NCBI GenBank assembly: GCA_046290815.1
Contig: JBKBUF010000004.1
Location: 62,001-126,000, forward strand
Source of the DNA: JBKBUF01 sp046290815
GTDB lineage: Bacteria; Bacteroidota; Bacteroidia; Cytophagales; Cytophagaceae
DNA: 64,000 bases
Direction of reading: 5' to 3'
The stretch's first letter is position 1, and each line of letters opens with the position of its first letter. Both the position numbers and the translations under genes were made by a program. Below, piece by piece: positions 1-9,322 of the stretch. Under the pieces are notes generated by a model. That model was not told the DNA's origin. It was given only the letters and a program-made list of their open reading frames with translations, and made no database searches.

Positions 1-87
1 CTTGCTATTGCAGATTTTGCACATCCTAACAATCCTAAGCCTGTAAGCAGAGAGGATTTTAAACAACTTTATCTTAAAGCCCTATAA
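1..87 (+). CDS. 3' end of an unidentified protein gene (partial)
   Basis: An open frame runs from the window edge to a TAA at 85-87 and gives a 28-residue C-terminal piece ending in DFKQLYLKAL. The piece is too short to assign to a family. It lies 11 bases before the PuuD-like gene on the same strand and is probably cotranscribed with it. In comparable clusters this place is often held by a glutamine-synthetase-like ligase or an aminotransferase, but nothing in these residues proves either. Confidence 0.55.
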   Translation, partial: LAIADFAHPNNPKPVSREDFKQLYLKAL

Positions 88-98
88 CAAAAAAGCAG

Positions 99-800
99 AT
101 GCCCTTAGTAATTGGTGTAACAGATTGCAGCAAATATGAAAATTATGCAGGATGGATTCAAAGAAATAATCCTTCTCTTGAAATTATCCGACTGACTGAG
201 AAAATTTGGAACATTGAAGATGTTAAAAGGTGTAATGGAATTGTTTATACCGGCGGAGAAGATGTTCACCCTAAGTTTTATAACAAACCTGAATATCTTC
301 CATATTGTCATTCTGCGGACGTAAATGAAAAGCGTGATGAATTTGAGTTGAAGCTGATGGAATACACGGAAAGTAATGGTGTACCTGCAATTGGTATTTG
401 CCGTGGACTTCAGATTTACAATGTATTTATGGGTGGTACTCTTATTCCGGATATTCCCTCGTGGAAATTGCCGCCTCATTCCAAAACCAATGAAGGAAAA
501 GACAGGTACCATCAGGTAAAAATAAAACATGGATCATGGTTGGAATCTGTGATTGGTCAGGATTCAGGAGAAATAAACAGTAATCACCATCAGGCAGCAG
601 ATATTCCTGGCAAAGGACTTGTTATTTGTGGTGTTTCAGAAGATGGAGTTGTAGAAGCCCTGGAAAGAGAAAATAATGATGGAAAAGGCTTTTTATGTCT
701 CGTTCAATGGCACCCGGAAAGAATGTACGATCAGGAAAGTCTGTTTGTTAAAAAATTAAAATCTGCCTTTTTAGAGGCGGCAATGAAATATAACATTTGA
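99..800 (+). CDS. gamma-glutamyl-gamma-aminobutyrate hydrolase family protein (PuuD-like, class I glutamine amidotransferase fold)
   Basis: This 233-residue cytosolic protein belongs to the peptidase C26/PuuD branch of class I glutamine amidotransferases. These enzymes hydrolyse gamma-glutamyl amides such as gamma-glutamyl-GABA in putrescine breakdown. The catalytic triad is visible: nucleophile Cys101 in the elbow AIGICRG, and His205 and Glu207 in QWHPER. A second family motif, NHHQA, lies near residue 162. The length fits the family (about 230-260). There is no signal peptide. The aldehyde dehydrogenase gene follows after 14 bases, which supports a role in GABA or polyamine catabolism, since the two activities are consecutive steps of that route. 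The exact substrate is inferred. Confidence 0.85.
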   Translation: MPLVIGVTDCSKYENYAGWIQRNNPSLEIIRLTEKIWNIEDVKRCNGIVYTGGEDVHPKFYNKPEYLPYCHSADVNEKRDEFELKLMEYTESNGVPAIGICRGLQIYNVFMGGTLIPDIPSWKLPPHSKTNEGKDRYHQVKIKHGSWLESVIGQDSGEINSNHHQAADIPGKGLVICGVSEDGVVEALERENNDGKGFLCLVQWHPERMYDQESLFVKKLKSAFLEAAMKYNI

Positions 801-814
801 ATTGATTAGAGAAG

Positions 815-2179
815 ATGAATATAATTAATCCCGCTACCGAAGAAATTCTCACCACTGTAAAGGAAGATAACAAGGATACATTAACAGAAAAGTTTAAATC
901 TCTTCAGTCCGGACAACAGGAATGGGTTAAAATATCCCTGTCAAATAGAGTTGAGGTGATCAGGAAGTTTTCTTCCTTGCTGCAGAGGCATGCAGAGGAG
1001 CTTGCTAAAACCCTTACTTCAGAAGTCGGAAAACCACTGACTCAATCAGCCAATGAAATAAAAGGTGCAGTAGCAAGAATAAGCTGGCTTGCCGATAATG
1101 CAGAAAAATATTTATCAGATGAAATTATGAAATCTGAGGAGGAGTTACAGGAAGTGATTTCTTATGAGCCATTAGGTGTGGTTTGTAACATTTCTGCCTG
1201 GAATTATCCTTATCTGGTTGGAGTGAATGTCTTTGTGCCTGCATTGTTTGCAGGTAACGCTGTAATGTATAAACCTTCTGAGTATTCTGTACTGACAGGT
1301 TTAAAGATACGGGATTTGTTGTACCAGGCAGGTGTACCTGAACATGTTTTTAGCGTTGCAATAGGAGCAGGAAATGTCGGAAAGCAATTGTTGGAACTAC
1401 CATTCGACGGATATTTTTTTACAGGATCATACAAAACAGGAAAGCTAATATATGAAGCTGTTGCTTCTAAGATGGTTCCTTGCCAGCTGGAATTAGGAGG
1501 GAAAGATCCTCTATATGTTGCCGACGATGTGGAAGATATCAAATCAGTAGCAGCAGGAACAGCAGATGGTGCATTTTATAACAATGGTCAGAGCTGTTGT
1601 TCTGTAGAAAGAATATATGTTCATAAAAATATATTCGAAAAGTATGTTGAAGAATTTGTCAAAGAAGTAAAATCATACAAAGTCGGACAACCAGAACAGG
1701 AAGGAGTATATATTGGTCCGCTAACCCGAAAAGAACAAATAGCCATACTTGAAGAACAGGTAGCAGATGCTTTAGCAAAAGGAGCTAAATTACTTACAGG
1801 AGGGAAGAAAGTAAATGGGAAAGGTTACTACTTTGAGCCCACTGTATTGACAGGAGTAAATCATACAATGCTTGTAATGAGAGAAGAATCCTTTGGGCCA
1901 ATTATAGGTATCATGAAAGTGAATGACGATTCGGAGGCCGTGCAGCTCATGAATAATACGGAATATGGTCTGACAGCCTCAGTGTATTCTTCTGAGAAAA
2001 GCAGAGCAGAAAAAATTCTTTCAAAATTAAATACAGGTACCGCTTATTGGAATTGTTGTGACAGAGTAAGTGCGGCATTGCCCTGGAGCGGCCGCAAGCA
2101 TTCCGGCTTCGGTTCTACCTTGTCACATGCTGGTATCAGAGCATTTGTGAGGCCTAAGGCATATCATTTGAGGAAATAA
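815..2179 (+). CDS. NAD(P)-dependent aldehyde dehydrogenase, probably succinate-semialdehyde type
   Basis: This 454-residue protein spans a complete aldehyde dehydrogenase fold. The Rossmann cofactor region includes KPSE (residues 153-156) and the FTGS turn (202-205). The general base is Glu226 in LELGGKDP, and the catalytic Cys261 sits in NNGQSCCS. The start at 815 gives the usual N-terminus (NPATEE). It lies 14 bases after the PuuD-like gene, so oxidation of succinate semialdehyde, or of another aldehyde from amine degradation, is the likely role. Family membership is certain and the substrate is inferred. A bidirectional terminator hairpin follows within about 10 bases. Confidence 0.85.
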   Translation: MNIINPATEEILTTVKEDNKDTLTEKFKSLQSGQQEWVKISLSNRVEVIRKFSSLLQRHAEELAKTLTSEVGKPLTQSANEIKGAVARISWLADNAEKYLSDEIMKSEEELQEVISYEPLGVVCNISAWNYPYLVGVNVFVPALFAGNAVMYKPSEYSVLTGLKIRDLLYQAGVPEHVFSVAIGAGNVGKQLLELPFDGYFFTGSYKTGKLIYEAVASKMVPCQLELGGKDPLYVADDVEDIKSVAAGTADGAFYNNGQSCCSVERIYVHKNIFEKYVEEFVKEVKSYKVGQPEQEGVYIGPLTRKEQIAILEEQVADALAKGAKLLTGGKKVNGKGYYFEPTVLTGVNHTMLVMREESFGPIIGIMKVNDDSEAVQLMNNTEYGLTASVYSSEKSRAEKILSKLNTGTAYWNCCDRVSAALPWSGRKHSGFGSTLSHAGIRAFVRPKAYHLRK

Positions 2180-2184
2180 ATAAA

Positions 2185-2205
2185 GACCTGGTTCAAAACC
2201 AGGTC
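2185..2205. terminator. bidirectional intrinsic terminator between convergent genes
   Basis: Nine-base perfect arms (GACCTGGTT and AACCAGGTC) flank a three-base loop. Read on the minus strand the hairpin is followed by TTTATTTATTT, a good U-tract that serves the 2256-8291 gene. Read on the plus strand it follows the aldehyde dehydrogenase stop closely but has a weaker T tract. Confidence 0.7.
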
Positions 2206-2225
2206 CTAAATGTCTTTATATTTAT

Positions 2226-2260
2226 AATTCTTAATTCTTAACTCTTAATTCTTAATTACC
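2226..2260. repeat. heptanucleotide tandem array (AATTCTT type)
   Basis: Five in-phase 7-base units read AATTCTT, AATTCTT, AACTCTT, AATTCTT, AATTACC. The last unit contains the stop codon (2256-2258) of the minus-strand gene. A 27-base stretch that includes the variant AACTCTT unit recurs exactly in the array near 42.9 kb. Confidence 0.8.
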
Positions 2261-5200
2261 TAACTACATGTAGCCATCCTTTGTGCTCATTATTACCACA
2301 TCCTGCCTTAAAATGCATATAGTAAACACCATCTGCCAGATCTGAAGCGTCAAATGTATTATTATAATTTTCACTTCTATATACTGTCTGTCCAAACCTG
2401 TTTGTAACCAATATAGAAGAAGGCATAAGCATTGGTATATTATTTTTGTCTCTGATAACTAAAGCATCGTTTTTGCCATCTCCGTTTGGAGTAATCAGAT
2501 TCGGCATGTCAGGTATTTGGTTCTCTGCAACAAACACAGGTATTGTATCAAGGGTAGAGGTACATCCTTCCTGATCTTTATCAATTGCATAAACCACATA
2601 GGCAGTAGTTTTTTCCGGAATGATGTTGATGATGTTATTATCATATACCTTTGAAATGGTGTCATCAATTGAGTATACAGCATAATTATAATTTCCTGAT
2701 CCTCCTGTTGCAAAAATAGAAATTGCAATTTGTTGTCCAAGGCAGGTTGAATCAGCTGAAGAAATACTTGAAACTACCATGTCGCCGGCACCGTAATTGA
2801 TTTGCAAGGTGTCTGTTGTGGAGCCGCACTGTCCGGTAATGGTCCAAACAATTTTATTCATTCCCTGTGATAGATTGGAAATAACAGCGGTTGGATTATC
2901 CTTGTCGGAAATTTCAGCTGTACCTTCTATCACTTTCCATTCTCCTCCGGCATTGGCATTTAAGCTTATAGCAGAAAGACAGGTAACAATGTCTGAACCG
3001 GCGATAGCCTGAGGAGTAACAGGTAATACGGTTAACGTGATCGGAGAGGAAGTTAATGCACATTTACCATTATCTGTTATGACAACCTGATATTTGTAAT
3101 TGTTTTGGTTACTGGTAACATTGTTAATTGTTAAGTCTGAAGATTGTGCCCCAGTGATAGAGTTAAATATTCCTGTCCCATTATCAGACTGCCACTGGTA
3201 GCTGATTGTTCCTGTTCCTGTTGCATTAATATTTAATATAACATTTTCGCCCGGGCAGGCAGAAGCATCAGAACTTACAGAATTAATAACCGGATTCAGG
3301 ATAGTTATAGTAGCTATATCAGAGGACAGATTTCCGCAGGAGGATGATATTTCTACAAGATAGTTACCTCCATTTGCTGATGAAACATTATTTAACATAA
3401 GCGATGCTGAATTTGACCCGATATTATTTCCGTCTTTTTTCCACTGATAACTTATACCAGATCCTGTGGCAACAACAGAAAGTTGTGTAGAGGAGCCATT
3501 ACAGATTTCGCCGGAGGCAGGGTGGTTGATAATCTGTAATCCGGGTGTTACGGTTAAAACAGCAACATTACTTTCTGAAGGACAATTTCCATTGTCACTT
3601 ATGATCACTTTGTACTGATTTCCTGAATTTGAAATGGATGTGTTAGTTATTTGAAGTTGATTTGATGTTTCGTTTAAGATATCAGTAAACATTCCTCCTC
3701 CTGAATTTGACTGCCATTGGTAAGTTAATGTTCCGAGACCTGTTGCTGTAACGTTAAATGAAGCATCAGCTCCTTGACAAACTACAGTATTTTGTGGATG
3801 ACTTGTGATGGTGACTCCATTGACTGTAACTATTGCAATATTTGAAATAACTGTTCCGCAAGTACCTGTAATTTCTACATGGTAATTTCCTGAGGAGGTA
3901 GCGGTAACATTGCTTTCAGAGTAATTTGCAGAATTACTTCCTATGTCATTACCATCCTTTTTCCATTGGTAATTTAATGGGCCCGAACCATTGGCTGTAG
4001 CAGATAGATTTAGATTTTCTCCAAGGCATAAAGCCGTTCCGGAAGGATGGCTGCTAATTGAAACCGTACTGTTCACCGTGAGGATTCCAGGGCCTGCAAT
4101 AACACCACATCTTCCATCATCTTCTATAAGAACCTGATATTTGAAACCAGACATTACAGCGGTCACAGAAGAAAAATTTAAAGTCGGTGCATTTTCACCA
4201 ACTATATCCTCAAAAGATCCTGAACCATTGTCAGATTGCCATTGGTAGGTGATAGTGCCTGATCCATTTGCATTTGCGGTAAATTGAATATTCGATCCTT
4301 CACAAATTGTAACATCCGCCGGAGATGTAATAAGGTCTACACCATTTACGGTGACCGTTGCTATGGCTGATATTTCTGTGCCGCAAACAGAAGTTATTTC
4401 AACAGAATAATCTCCTGCCTGGCTGGTATTTACATTGGAAACAGTATATCCTGAATTATCTGTTCCGATATTGTTTCCATCTTTTTTCCATTGATAAGTA
4501 AATGGCCCGGTTCCGGATGCGGCAACAGCAAGATTAAGCTGTTCACCGATACAAAGTTGAGCACCATCAGGCTGATCGGTAATACTTACCGGTACATTAA
4601 CTGTAAGTGTTGCAGGATTGCTTGTTTGCGTACACCTTCCGTCGTCTGAAATAAGTACCTGGTATTTATATCCTGTTATTGCTGCTGTTACAGAATTGAT
4701 GGATAGTGTACTTCCGGTTTCTCCAATTATATTTGAGAATGTACCGGTTCCATTGTCTGTTTGCCATTGATACGAAATTGTTCCGATTGAACTTGCATTT
4801 ACTGTAAACGATGCATTTTGGCCGACACATTTAGAATCGTCACCAGGTGAATTATTTATTGTAACATCATTTATTGTTACTGTTGCAGGATCTGAAGTAG
4901 CAATTCCGCAATCAGAATTAACTTCAACAGTATAAACTCCCGCATTATTTTCATCAACAGAGCTGATATCAAAATTTGCAGAGTTTGTCCCTACATTATT
5001 TCCATCTTTTTTCCATTGATAGTTAATGGTGCCGGAGCCAAAAACATTTACATATAAACTCAATGGTTGTCCTTTACATAGTGTTTGGTTCTCCGGTTGC
5101 TTATCAATAGTTGTTGAAGATGTAATGACAAGGTTAGCTATATTAGAAGTCACTGAGCATGTTCCGTTAGATGAAATGATCACTCTGTAAGTATAACCAT

Positions 5201-8200
5201 TCATTCCGGAATTAACATTTGCTACAGTATGATCAGTATTGTTTGCTCCGGAAATATCTGCAAATCCGGATCCTGTGTTTTCCTGCCATTGGTAAGTTAA
5301 GTTGGGGCCTGTTGCAGTAACAGAGAAAGTTACATCTCCAACACATGCGCCTTCATTTTCCGGTTGTGCAGTAATATTTACTCCGTTTACATTTACCACA
5401 GCTATTTCAGAAGTAATATTACCACAGCTCCCTGTTGCTGTAACAGTGTAGTTGCCGGCATGTGATAGAGTAGCTGAGGCTATAGAATAGTTTGAAGAAT
5501 TTGATCCATTTATAGGATTTCCATTGTAATTCCATTGATAGGTTATTGCAGGCTGACCTGTTACTGTTACATTCAGGGAAATAGCATCTCCTGCGCAAAC
5601 AGTAGTAGATGCTGCAGGTTGCACTGAAATTTTTGTAGCAGGGTTTACGGTAACAACAATATTTGCAGTACTGCCATCACAGGTATTGGCAGTAGGAGTA
5701 ACAGTGTAAGTTACGGTTCCTGAGCTGGTATTGGAATTGCTGAAAGTTTGGGACGGAATATTTCCGGATCCGGAAGCAGTATTCCCTGAAATTCCTGCAG
5801 AAGCATTGGAAGTCCATGCAAAAGTTGTTCCTGTAATATTCGAAGTAAGGGCTACACCACTCCAATTTGCTCCTTCACAAACTGTCGTTGTAAGTGGATC
5901 ATTAGTTAGTTGTGGTCTTGAATTTATAGTTAATGTTGCAGCGTTGCTGGTTGAGAAACAACCACCCGCGGTTATTATTACTCTGTACTGGCTGTTATTA
6001 ATACTTTCGGTAACATTTCCTGCCGGAATAGTATATGTAGCTGAAGTGGCACCTGTAATATTGTTCCAGTCAGACCCACCATTAGTACTTATTTGCCATT
6101 GAAAAGCAGGTGATGCTGCACTGGTAGCTGCAGTAAAGCTCGCTTCCACATTGGTACATCTTGTGATAGAGGATGGCTGAGATGTAATGGTAGGTGGTAC
6201 GCAGCAGTTGTTCGCTAAAGGTATAGCTCGAATTCCACATGGATCAGGTAAAGCAATTTTTATATTAATAAAACTTCCTCCTTTAGTTCCGTTATTTTCT
6301 CCTATGATGTTTATCACACCCGAAACATTCCTTCCTCCGCTCGCCGGTGCCTGGTTGTTTCTGAAAAAGGGTGTTTTGTCGCTATAAAAAAATCTGTAGT
6401 TACCAGGTTGTAAAGTGACATTTGGAGTAAAAGTCAAAGTTTGCCCGGATGTGATTGCACCTAATGTTTGTGTCCAGTAATCAGTAGTTCCGGTACTATT
6501 TTGTATTTTAAGAACAACTCCTGCTGATGCATTTGCTCTGGTTCTAAGTTGAAATTCAGTAATACTTACTGCTGTATATAATTCAAAATAGGTATATCCT
6601 ACATCTGATGCAGCGTTGTCAGCAGCTGTACTGTTACCAGTAGTGTATGTTGCTAATGGAGTAGGATCCTGAACATAAACAGTAGCAGGCAAACTTCCAT
6701 TATAAATAAAGGATGATCCGGTATGAGCGACAGGAGTTCCGGTAGCATTTAGCGACCAGGAATAGTTGCTACTATTTGATCCGGTTCCAGTAATTGTAAT
6801 GTTTGTATTTGGACATAAGGTTGCTGGCAAGGAGTATGTAGGCCCTGATTTTACAATTACATTAATTGTTGTTGTTCTCGTTCTACCGCAATTATCTGTT
6901 ATTGTTAATGAAACCGTGTAAGTCCCTGCACTTGCATAAGTATGGCTAGGTGATAGAGCAGTAGAAGTGTTTTGTGACCCGCTAGATGGATCTCCGAAGT
7001 CCCATGTTTGTGATACGGCACTTCCACCAAAAATAAAGCTGAAGTTAGTACTACCTCCTTCACAGGCATTATTATAAAAAATTTTTGTTTGTCGAAGTAA
7101 ATCTTGAGAAAATATCGGTAATCCTTCACCTACTCTTTTGGTATTATAGGTATATTTTTTGAATTCAAATTGAGTTGCCGTTGGGTTTGGTTTTGCCCAT
7201 GCTTCATTAGGATTTGGTATCACACTCATATAAGTGGGAGTTGAAAAATCAAAACCAGGACAATAAATTTTACCATCAGGACCTAATTGAAGGTGACCAA
7301 ATCTGCTGACTGTTCCATCCCCTGTAAAAAAGCTTTTGCTGGCTAAAACAGCTGCAGGATTTAGACCAGTACCGAGTGTAATATCAAATTGGAATATCGT
7401 TTTTCTGCTGTTTAGTCCTGATTCAGTAACATACAAAAATTGTTCATTAGGGGAAAATTCTATCCCATATACTTCAGGATTAAAGAATGGGTTTCCTCCA
7501 GTTCCTGATAAAATTAAACTTGGACTTGAAATTACTCCTGTATTGTTGTTGAATGGTAAAATTTCTACTCTGCTAGAATTATAGATGCTGAATGCAATCT
7601 TATCAAAACAGCCGTTGGTTTTTAGTAATAATGCTTTTTGTCCTGCTATTGAAAAGCTGTTAACCGGCGTGTAGTTATTAATAAAGGTTATAGTTTCTCC
7701 ATTAGTTTTGTACTCCCTGAAAATATTTCCCGTGATGTCATGAAAAATAATCCAGTTTTCACCTGTAGGATTATTTGATGCATCATATTCCGGGATAGCT
7801 ACAACAGCCTCTGAGCAAACTGCGGTTGAAACCAATGCTGTATTTTTATTTGTGACATCTCCTAAGCCACCTTGTAGGCTCATGTCTACAATTGAAAAAT
7901 AGGACCTGTTTCCATTGTTGTCCGTACTAATAATAAAATATTTGGTTGTGCTTCCATTAATAGGGAGACACAAACCTGATTGTGTTGAAGATCCATCACC
8001 TCCTAATAGCCCTGTTCCATTAGGCATTGTTGCATGATTTTTATTGAATACGCTTCTACCATCTGTATAGAACAGCAGATTTCCGTTTCCATCTGACATG
8101 CTACCAACACCTTCAAGATTTAGCGCACCTAATGAAGCGTTACCATCTTCCAGAATTGTTGGTGGATTTGTATTGAAATCCAGTCCTGCTCCATTACCAA

Positions 8201-8291
8201 AATACCAAACATTGGCCTGGCCTTGGGATAAAGCAGTTTCAGAAATGAGTAACGAGCAGATGGCGGCAAATAAGTATTTAATGGGTTTCAT
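2256..8291 (-). CDS. giant secreted PKD/Ig-repeat protein with T9SS type B sorting domain
   Basis: This 2011-residue exported protein starts with a signal peptide (residues 1-22, ending ALSQG). Residues about 23-410 resemble the propeller-like N-terminal region found in many Bacteroidota surface proteins. A PKD domain follows (about 420-495, containing WDFGD and YTVSLTITD). After a less regular region come about 11-12 Ig-like modules (about 697-1800), each with a paired Cys. From about residue 900 two subtypes alternate, one carrying QWKKDGNNIG and one YQWQSDNG. The last 85 residues (from LITPNGDGKND to the end) form the gliding-motility-associated, type B sorting domain that directs T9SS export and surface attachment. 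It is probably an adhesin or surface scaffold; the ligand is unknown. It lies downstream of two other T9SS cargo genes. Confidence 0.85.
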   Translation of the reverse strand: MKPIKYLFAAICSLLISETALSQGQANVWYFGNGAGLDFNTNPPTILEDGNASLGALNLEGVGSMSDGNGNLLFYTDGRSVFNKNHATMPNGTGLLGGDGSSTQSGLCLPINGSTTKYFIISTDNNGNRSYFSIVDMSLQGGLGDVTNKNTALVSTAVCSEAVVAIPEYDASNNPTGENWIIFHDITGNIFREYKTNGETITFINNYTPVNSFSIAGQKALLLKTNGCFDKIAFSIYNSSRVEILPFNNNTGVISSPSLILSGTGGNPFFNPEVYGIEFSPNEQFLYVTESGLNSRKTIFQFDITLGTGLNPAAVLASKSFFTGDGTVSRFGHLQLGPDGKIYCPGFDFSTPTYMSVIPNPNEAWAKPNPTATQFEFKKYTYNTKRVGEGLPIFSQDLLRQTKIFYNNACEGGSTNFSFIFGGSAVSQTWDFGDPSSGSQNTSTALSPSHTYASAGTYTVSLTITDNCGRTRTTTINVIVKSGPTYSLPATLCPNTNITITGTGSNSSNYSWSLNATGTPVAHTGSSFIYNGSLPATVYVQDPTPLATYTTGNSTAADNAASDVGYTYFELYTAVSITEFQLRTRANASAGVVLKIQNSTGTTDYWTQTLGAITSGQTLTFTPNVTLQPGNYRFFYSDKTPFFRNNQAPASGGRNVSGVINIIGENNGTKGGSFINIKIALPDPCGIRAIPLANNCCVPPTITSQPSSITRCTNVEASFTAATSAASPAFQWQISTNGGSDWNNITGATSATYTIPAGNVTESINNSQYRVIITAGGCFSTSNAATLTINSRPQLTNDPLTTTVCEGANWSGVALTSNITGTTFAWTSNASAGISGNTASGSGNIPSQTFSNSNTSSGTVTYTVTPTANTCDGSTANIVVTVNPATKISVQPAASTTVCAGDAISLNVTVTGQPAITYQWNYNGNPINGSNSSNYSIASATLSHAGNYTVTATGSCGNITSEIAVVNVNGVNITAQPENEGACVGDVTFSVTATGPNLTYQWQENTGSGFADISGANNTDHTVANVNSGMNGYTYRVIISSNGTCSVTSNIANLVITSSTTIDKQPENQTLCKGQPLSLYVNVFGSGTINYQWKKDGNNVGTNSANFDISSVDENNAGVYTVEVNSDCGIATSDPATVTINDVTINNSPGDDSKCVGQNASFTVNASSIGTISYQWQTDNGTGTFSNIIGETGSTLSINSVTAAITGYKYQVLISDDGRCTQTSNPATLTVNVPVSITDQPDGAQLCIGEQLNLAVAASGTGPFTYQWKKDGNNIGTDNSGYTVSNVNTSQAGDYSVEITSVCGTEISAIATVTVNGVDLITSPADVTICEGSNIQFTANANGSGTITYQWQSDNGSGSFEDIVGENAPTLNFSSVTAVMSGFKYQVLIEDDGRCGVIAGPGILTVNSTVSISSHPSGTALCLGENLNLSATANGSGPLNYQWKKDGNDIGSNSANYSESNVTATSSGNYHVEITGTCGTVISNIAIVTVNGVTITSHPQNTVVCQGADASFNVTATGLGTLTYQWQSNSGGGMFTDILNETSNQLQITNTSISNSGNQYKVIISDNGNCPSESNVAVLTVTPGLQIINHPASGEICNGSSTQLSVVATGSGISYQWKKDGNNIGSNSASLMLNNVSSANGGNYLVEISSSCGNLSSDIATITILNPVINSVSSDASACPGENVILNINATGTGTISYQWQSDNGTGIFNSITGAQSSDLTINNVTSNQNNYKYQVVITDNGKCALTSSPITLTVLPVTPQAIAGSDIVTCLSAISLNANAGGEWKVIEGTAEISDKDNPTAVISNLSQGMNKIVWTITGQCGSTTDTLQINYGAGDMVVSSISSADSTCLGQQIAISIFATGGSGNYNYAVYSIDDTISKVYDNNIINIIPEKTTAYVVYAIDKDQEGCTSTLDTIPVFVAENQIPDMPNLITPNGDGKNDALVIRDKNNIPMLMPSSILVTNRFGQTVYRSENYNNTFDASDLADGVYYMHFKAGCGNNEHKGWLHVVR
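3050..6200 (-). repeat. tandem Ig-module coding repeat within the giant T9SS gene
   Basis: About 85-codon modules follow each other, alternating between two sequence subtypes so that the larger period is about 165-170 codons. The subtype marked by QWKKDG is repeated nearly unchanged five times (around 3.4, 3.9, 4.5, 5.0 kb and in a looser form near 5.5 kb), so the DNA itself is repetitive enough for recombination between modules. Boundaries are approximate. Confidence 0.7.
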
Positions 8292-8330
8292 ATATTAGAG
8301 GAGATGAAAATTAAGGGTTGTTTTAAATAA

Positions 8331-8355
8331 AAAGAGGCTTCATTGAAGCCTCTTT
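8331..8355 (-). terminator. intrinsic terminator inside the T9SS cargo gene row
   Basis: Perfect complementary arms AAAGAGGCTTCA and TGAAGCCTCTTT are separated by one base (in practice a 3-5 base loop). On the minus strand the hairpin is followed by TTTTTATTTAAAAC. It sits after the stop of the 310-residue gene and only 39 bases before the start of the 2011-residue gene, so it should reduce readthrough from the upstream genes. Confidence 0.75.
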
Positions 8356-8363
8356 ATTTTGAT

Positions 8364-9296
8364 TTATTCTATAACCAATTTTTGAGTGGTTTTAATTTCA
8401 TCTGAAACAAAGGAAACAATATACACTCCTTTATTTTCAAGATTAAGCTCGTAACTATCCTGGTTGCTGGCGGCCTGAATGGTTTTTACAACTGATCCGT
8501 TAGTGTTGCTAACTGTTATAGTTCCTGTTTTTCCATTGGTTGAGACCAAAGCATTGCCCTGACTTGGATTTGGATAAACTGAAATTGCAGATGTTGATTG
8601 GTTGTTGTTAATGCTGTTTACGACCTGTTCACCAAATTCAATTGATTTGATCCATACTTCATCTCCGTTTCCTTCTGTGAATCTGATACCCCAGTAATTT
8701 ATTTTTGATTTGCCTGACCAATTGTTAAAAGCAGCTATCTTAGAAAAATCAACTAAATGCTCAGCATATTCAGTTGTAAGGTTCATGGCAATTTCAGGAG
8801 CATCTCCAACATTGTACGAAAATTTTTCCCATGATCCACCTCCGGTCGCATTGCCTGGAAAGCCGGTATCTTCACCATTGGCAACAAAAAATTCAACAAC
8901 AATCGGTGCTGATGCTTTTGCTGTAACTTTTACTTTTCCGGAAGTTAGGTTTATTCCTACAATATTTCCGGATTTAACCATTGGATCGCAAAAATCACCA
9001 TTTACATAGTAAATATGGAAAAGGAATGGCGATACACCTTCTTCAATACTTCCTTCTATAGCTTGCAAATAAATGGCATTAGGAGATACATTTGCCTGTG
9101 AATAACCATAGGTTTCCACATTGCCTCCGAGAAAAGCAGGCCCCCCTGAATTTGCGAAATTGTTCAGGCAATTAGGATTACTGCCGTTTGGGTCATATTG
9201 CAATTTATAATAGCTGTCACCATTTGAAAAGGTTTGAGCGTTACCTGTAAAAGCAATAACAAGTGATGAGGCAAATAATAGTATTTGTTTTTTCAT
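8364..9296 (-). CDS. secreted protein with T9SS type A sorting domain, function unknown
   Basis: This 310-residue protein has a signal peptide (residues 1-20, ending GNAQT). A beta-rich central region (about 21-225) looks like a jelly-roll, carbohydrate-binding-like domain. It has WEKFSYNVGD near residue 155 and a final KINYWGIRFTEG strand, as often seen in modules that describe a change in an extracted sugar or fabric-like polymer. The last 75 residues begin with SVYPNPSQG and end in TTQKLVIE, a type A T9SS sorting domain. It starts 26 bases after the beta-helix gene and probably shares its transcript. The carbohydrate-binding assignment is only a guess from sequence character. Confidence 0.75.
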   Translation of the reverse strand: MKKQILLFASSLVIAFTGNAQTFSNGDSYYKLQYDPNGSNPNCLNNFANSGGPAFLGGNVETYGYSQANVSPNAIYLQAIEGSIEEGVSPFLFHIYYVNGDFCDPMVKSGNIVGINLTSGKVKVTAKASAPIVVEFFVANGEDTGFPGNATGGGSWEKFSYNVGDAPEIAMNLTTEYAEHLVDFSKIAAFNNWSGKSKINYWGIRFTEGNGDEVWIKSIEFGEQVVNSINNNQSTSAISVYPNPSQGNALVSTNGKTGTITVSNTNGSVVKTIQAASNQDSYELNLENKGVYIVSFVSDEIKTTQKLVIE

Positions 9297-9322
9297 GTAA
9301 AATTGAGTTTTAAGGGTTAGTA

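Noticed and set aside
5677..6102. frames on both strands inside the Ig-repeat gene
   Set aside because: They arise from the biased composition of the repeat modules and show no independent coding features.
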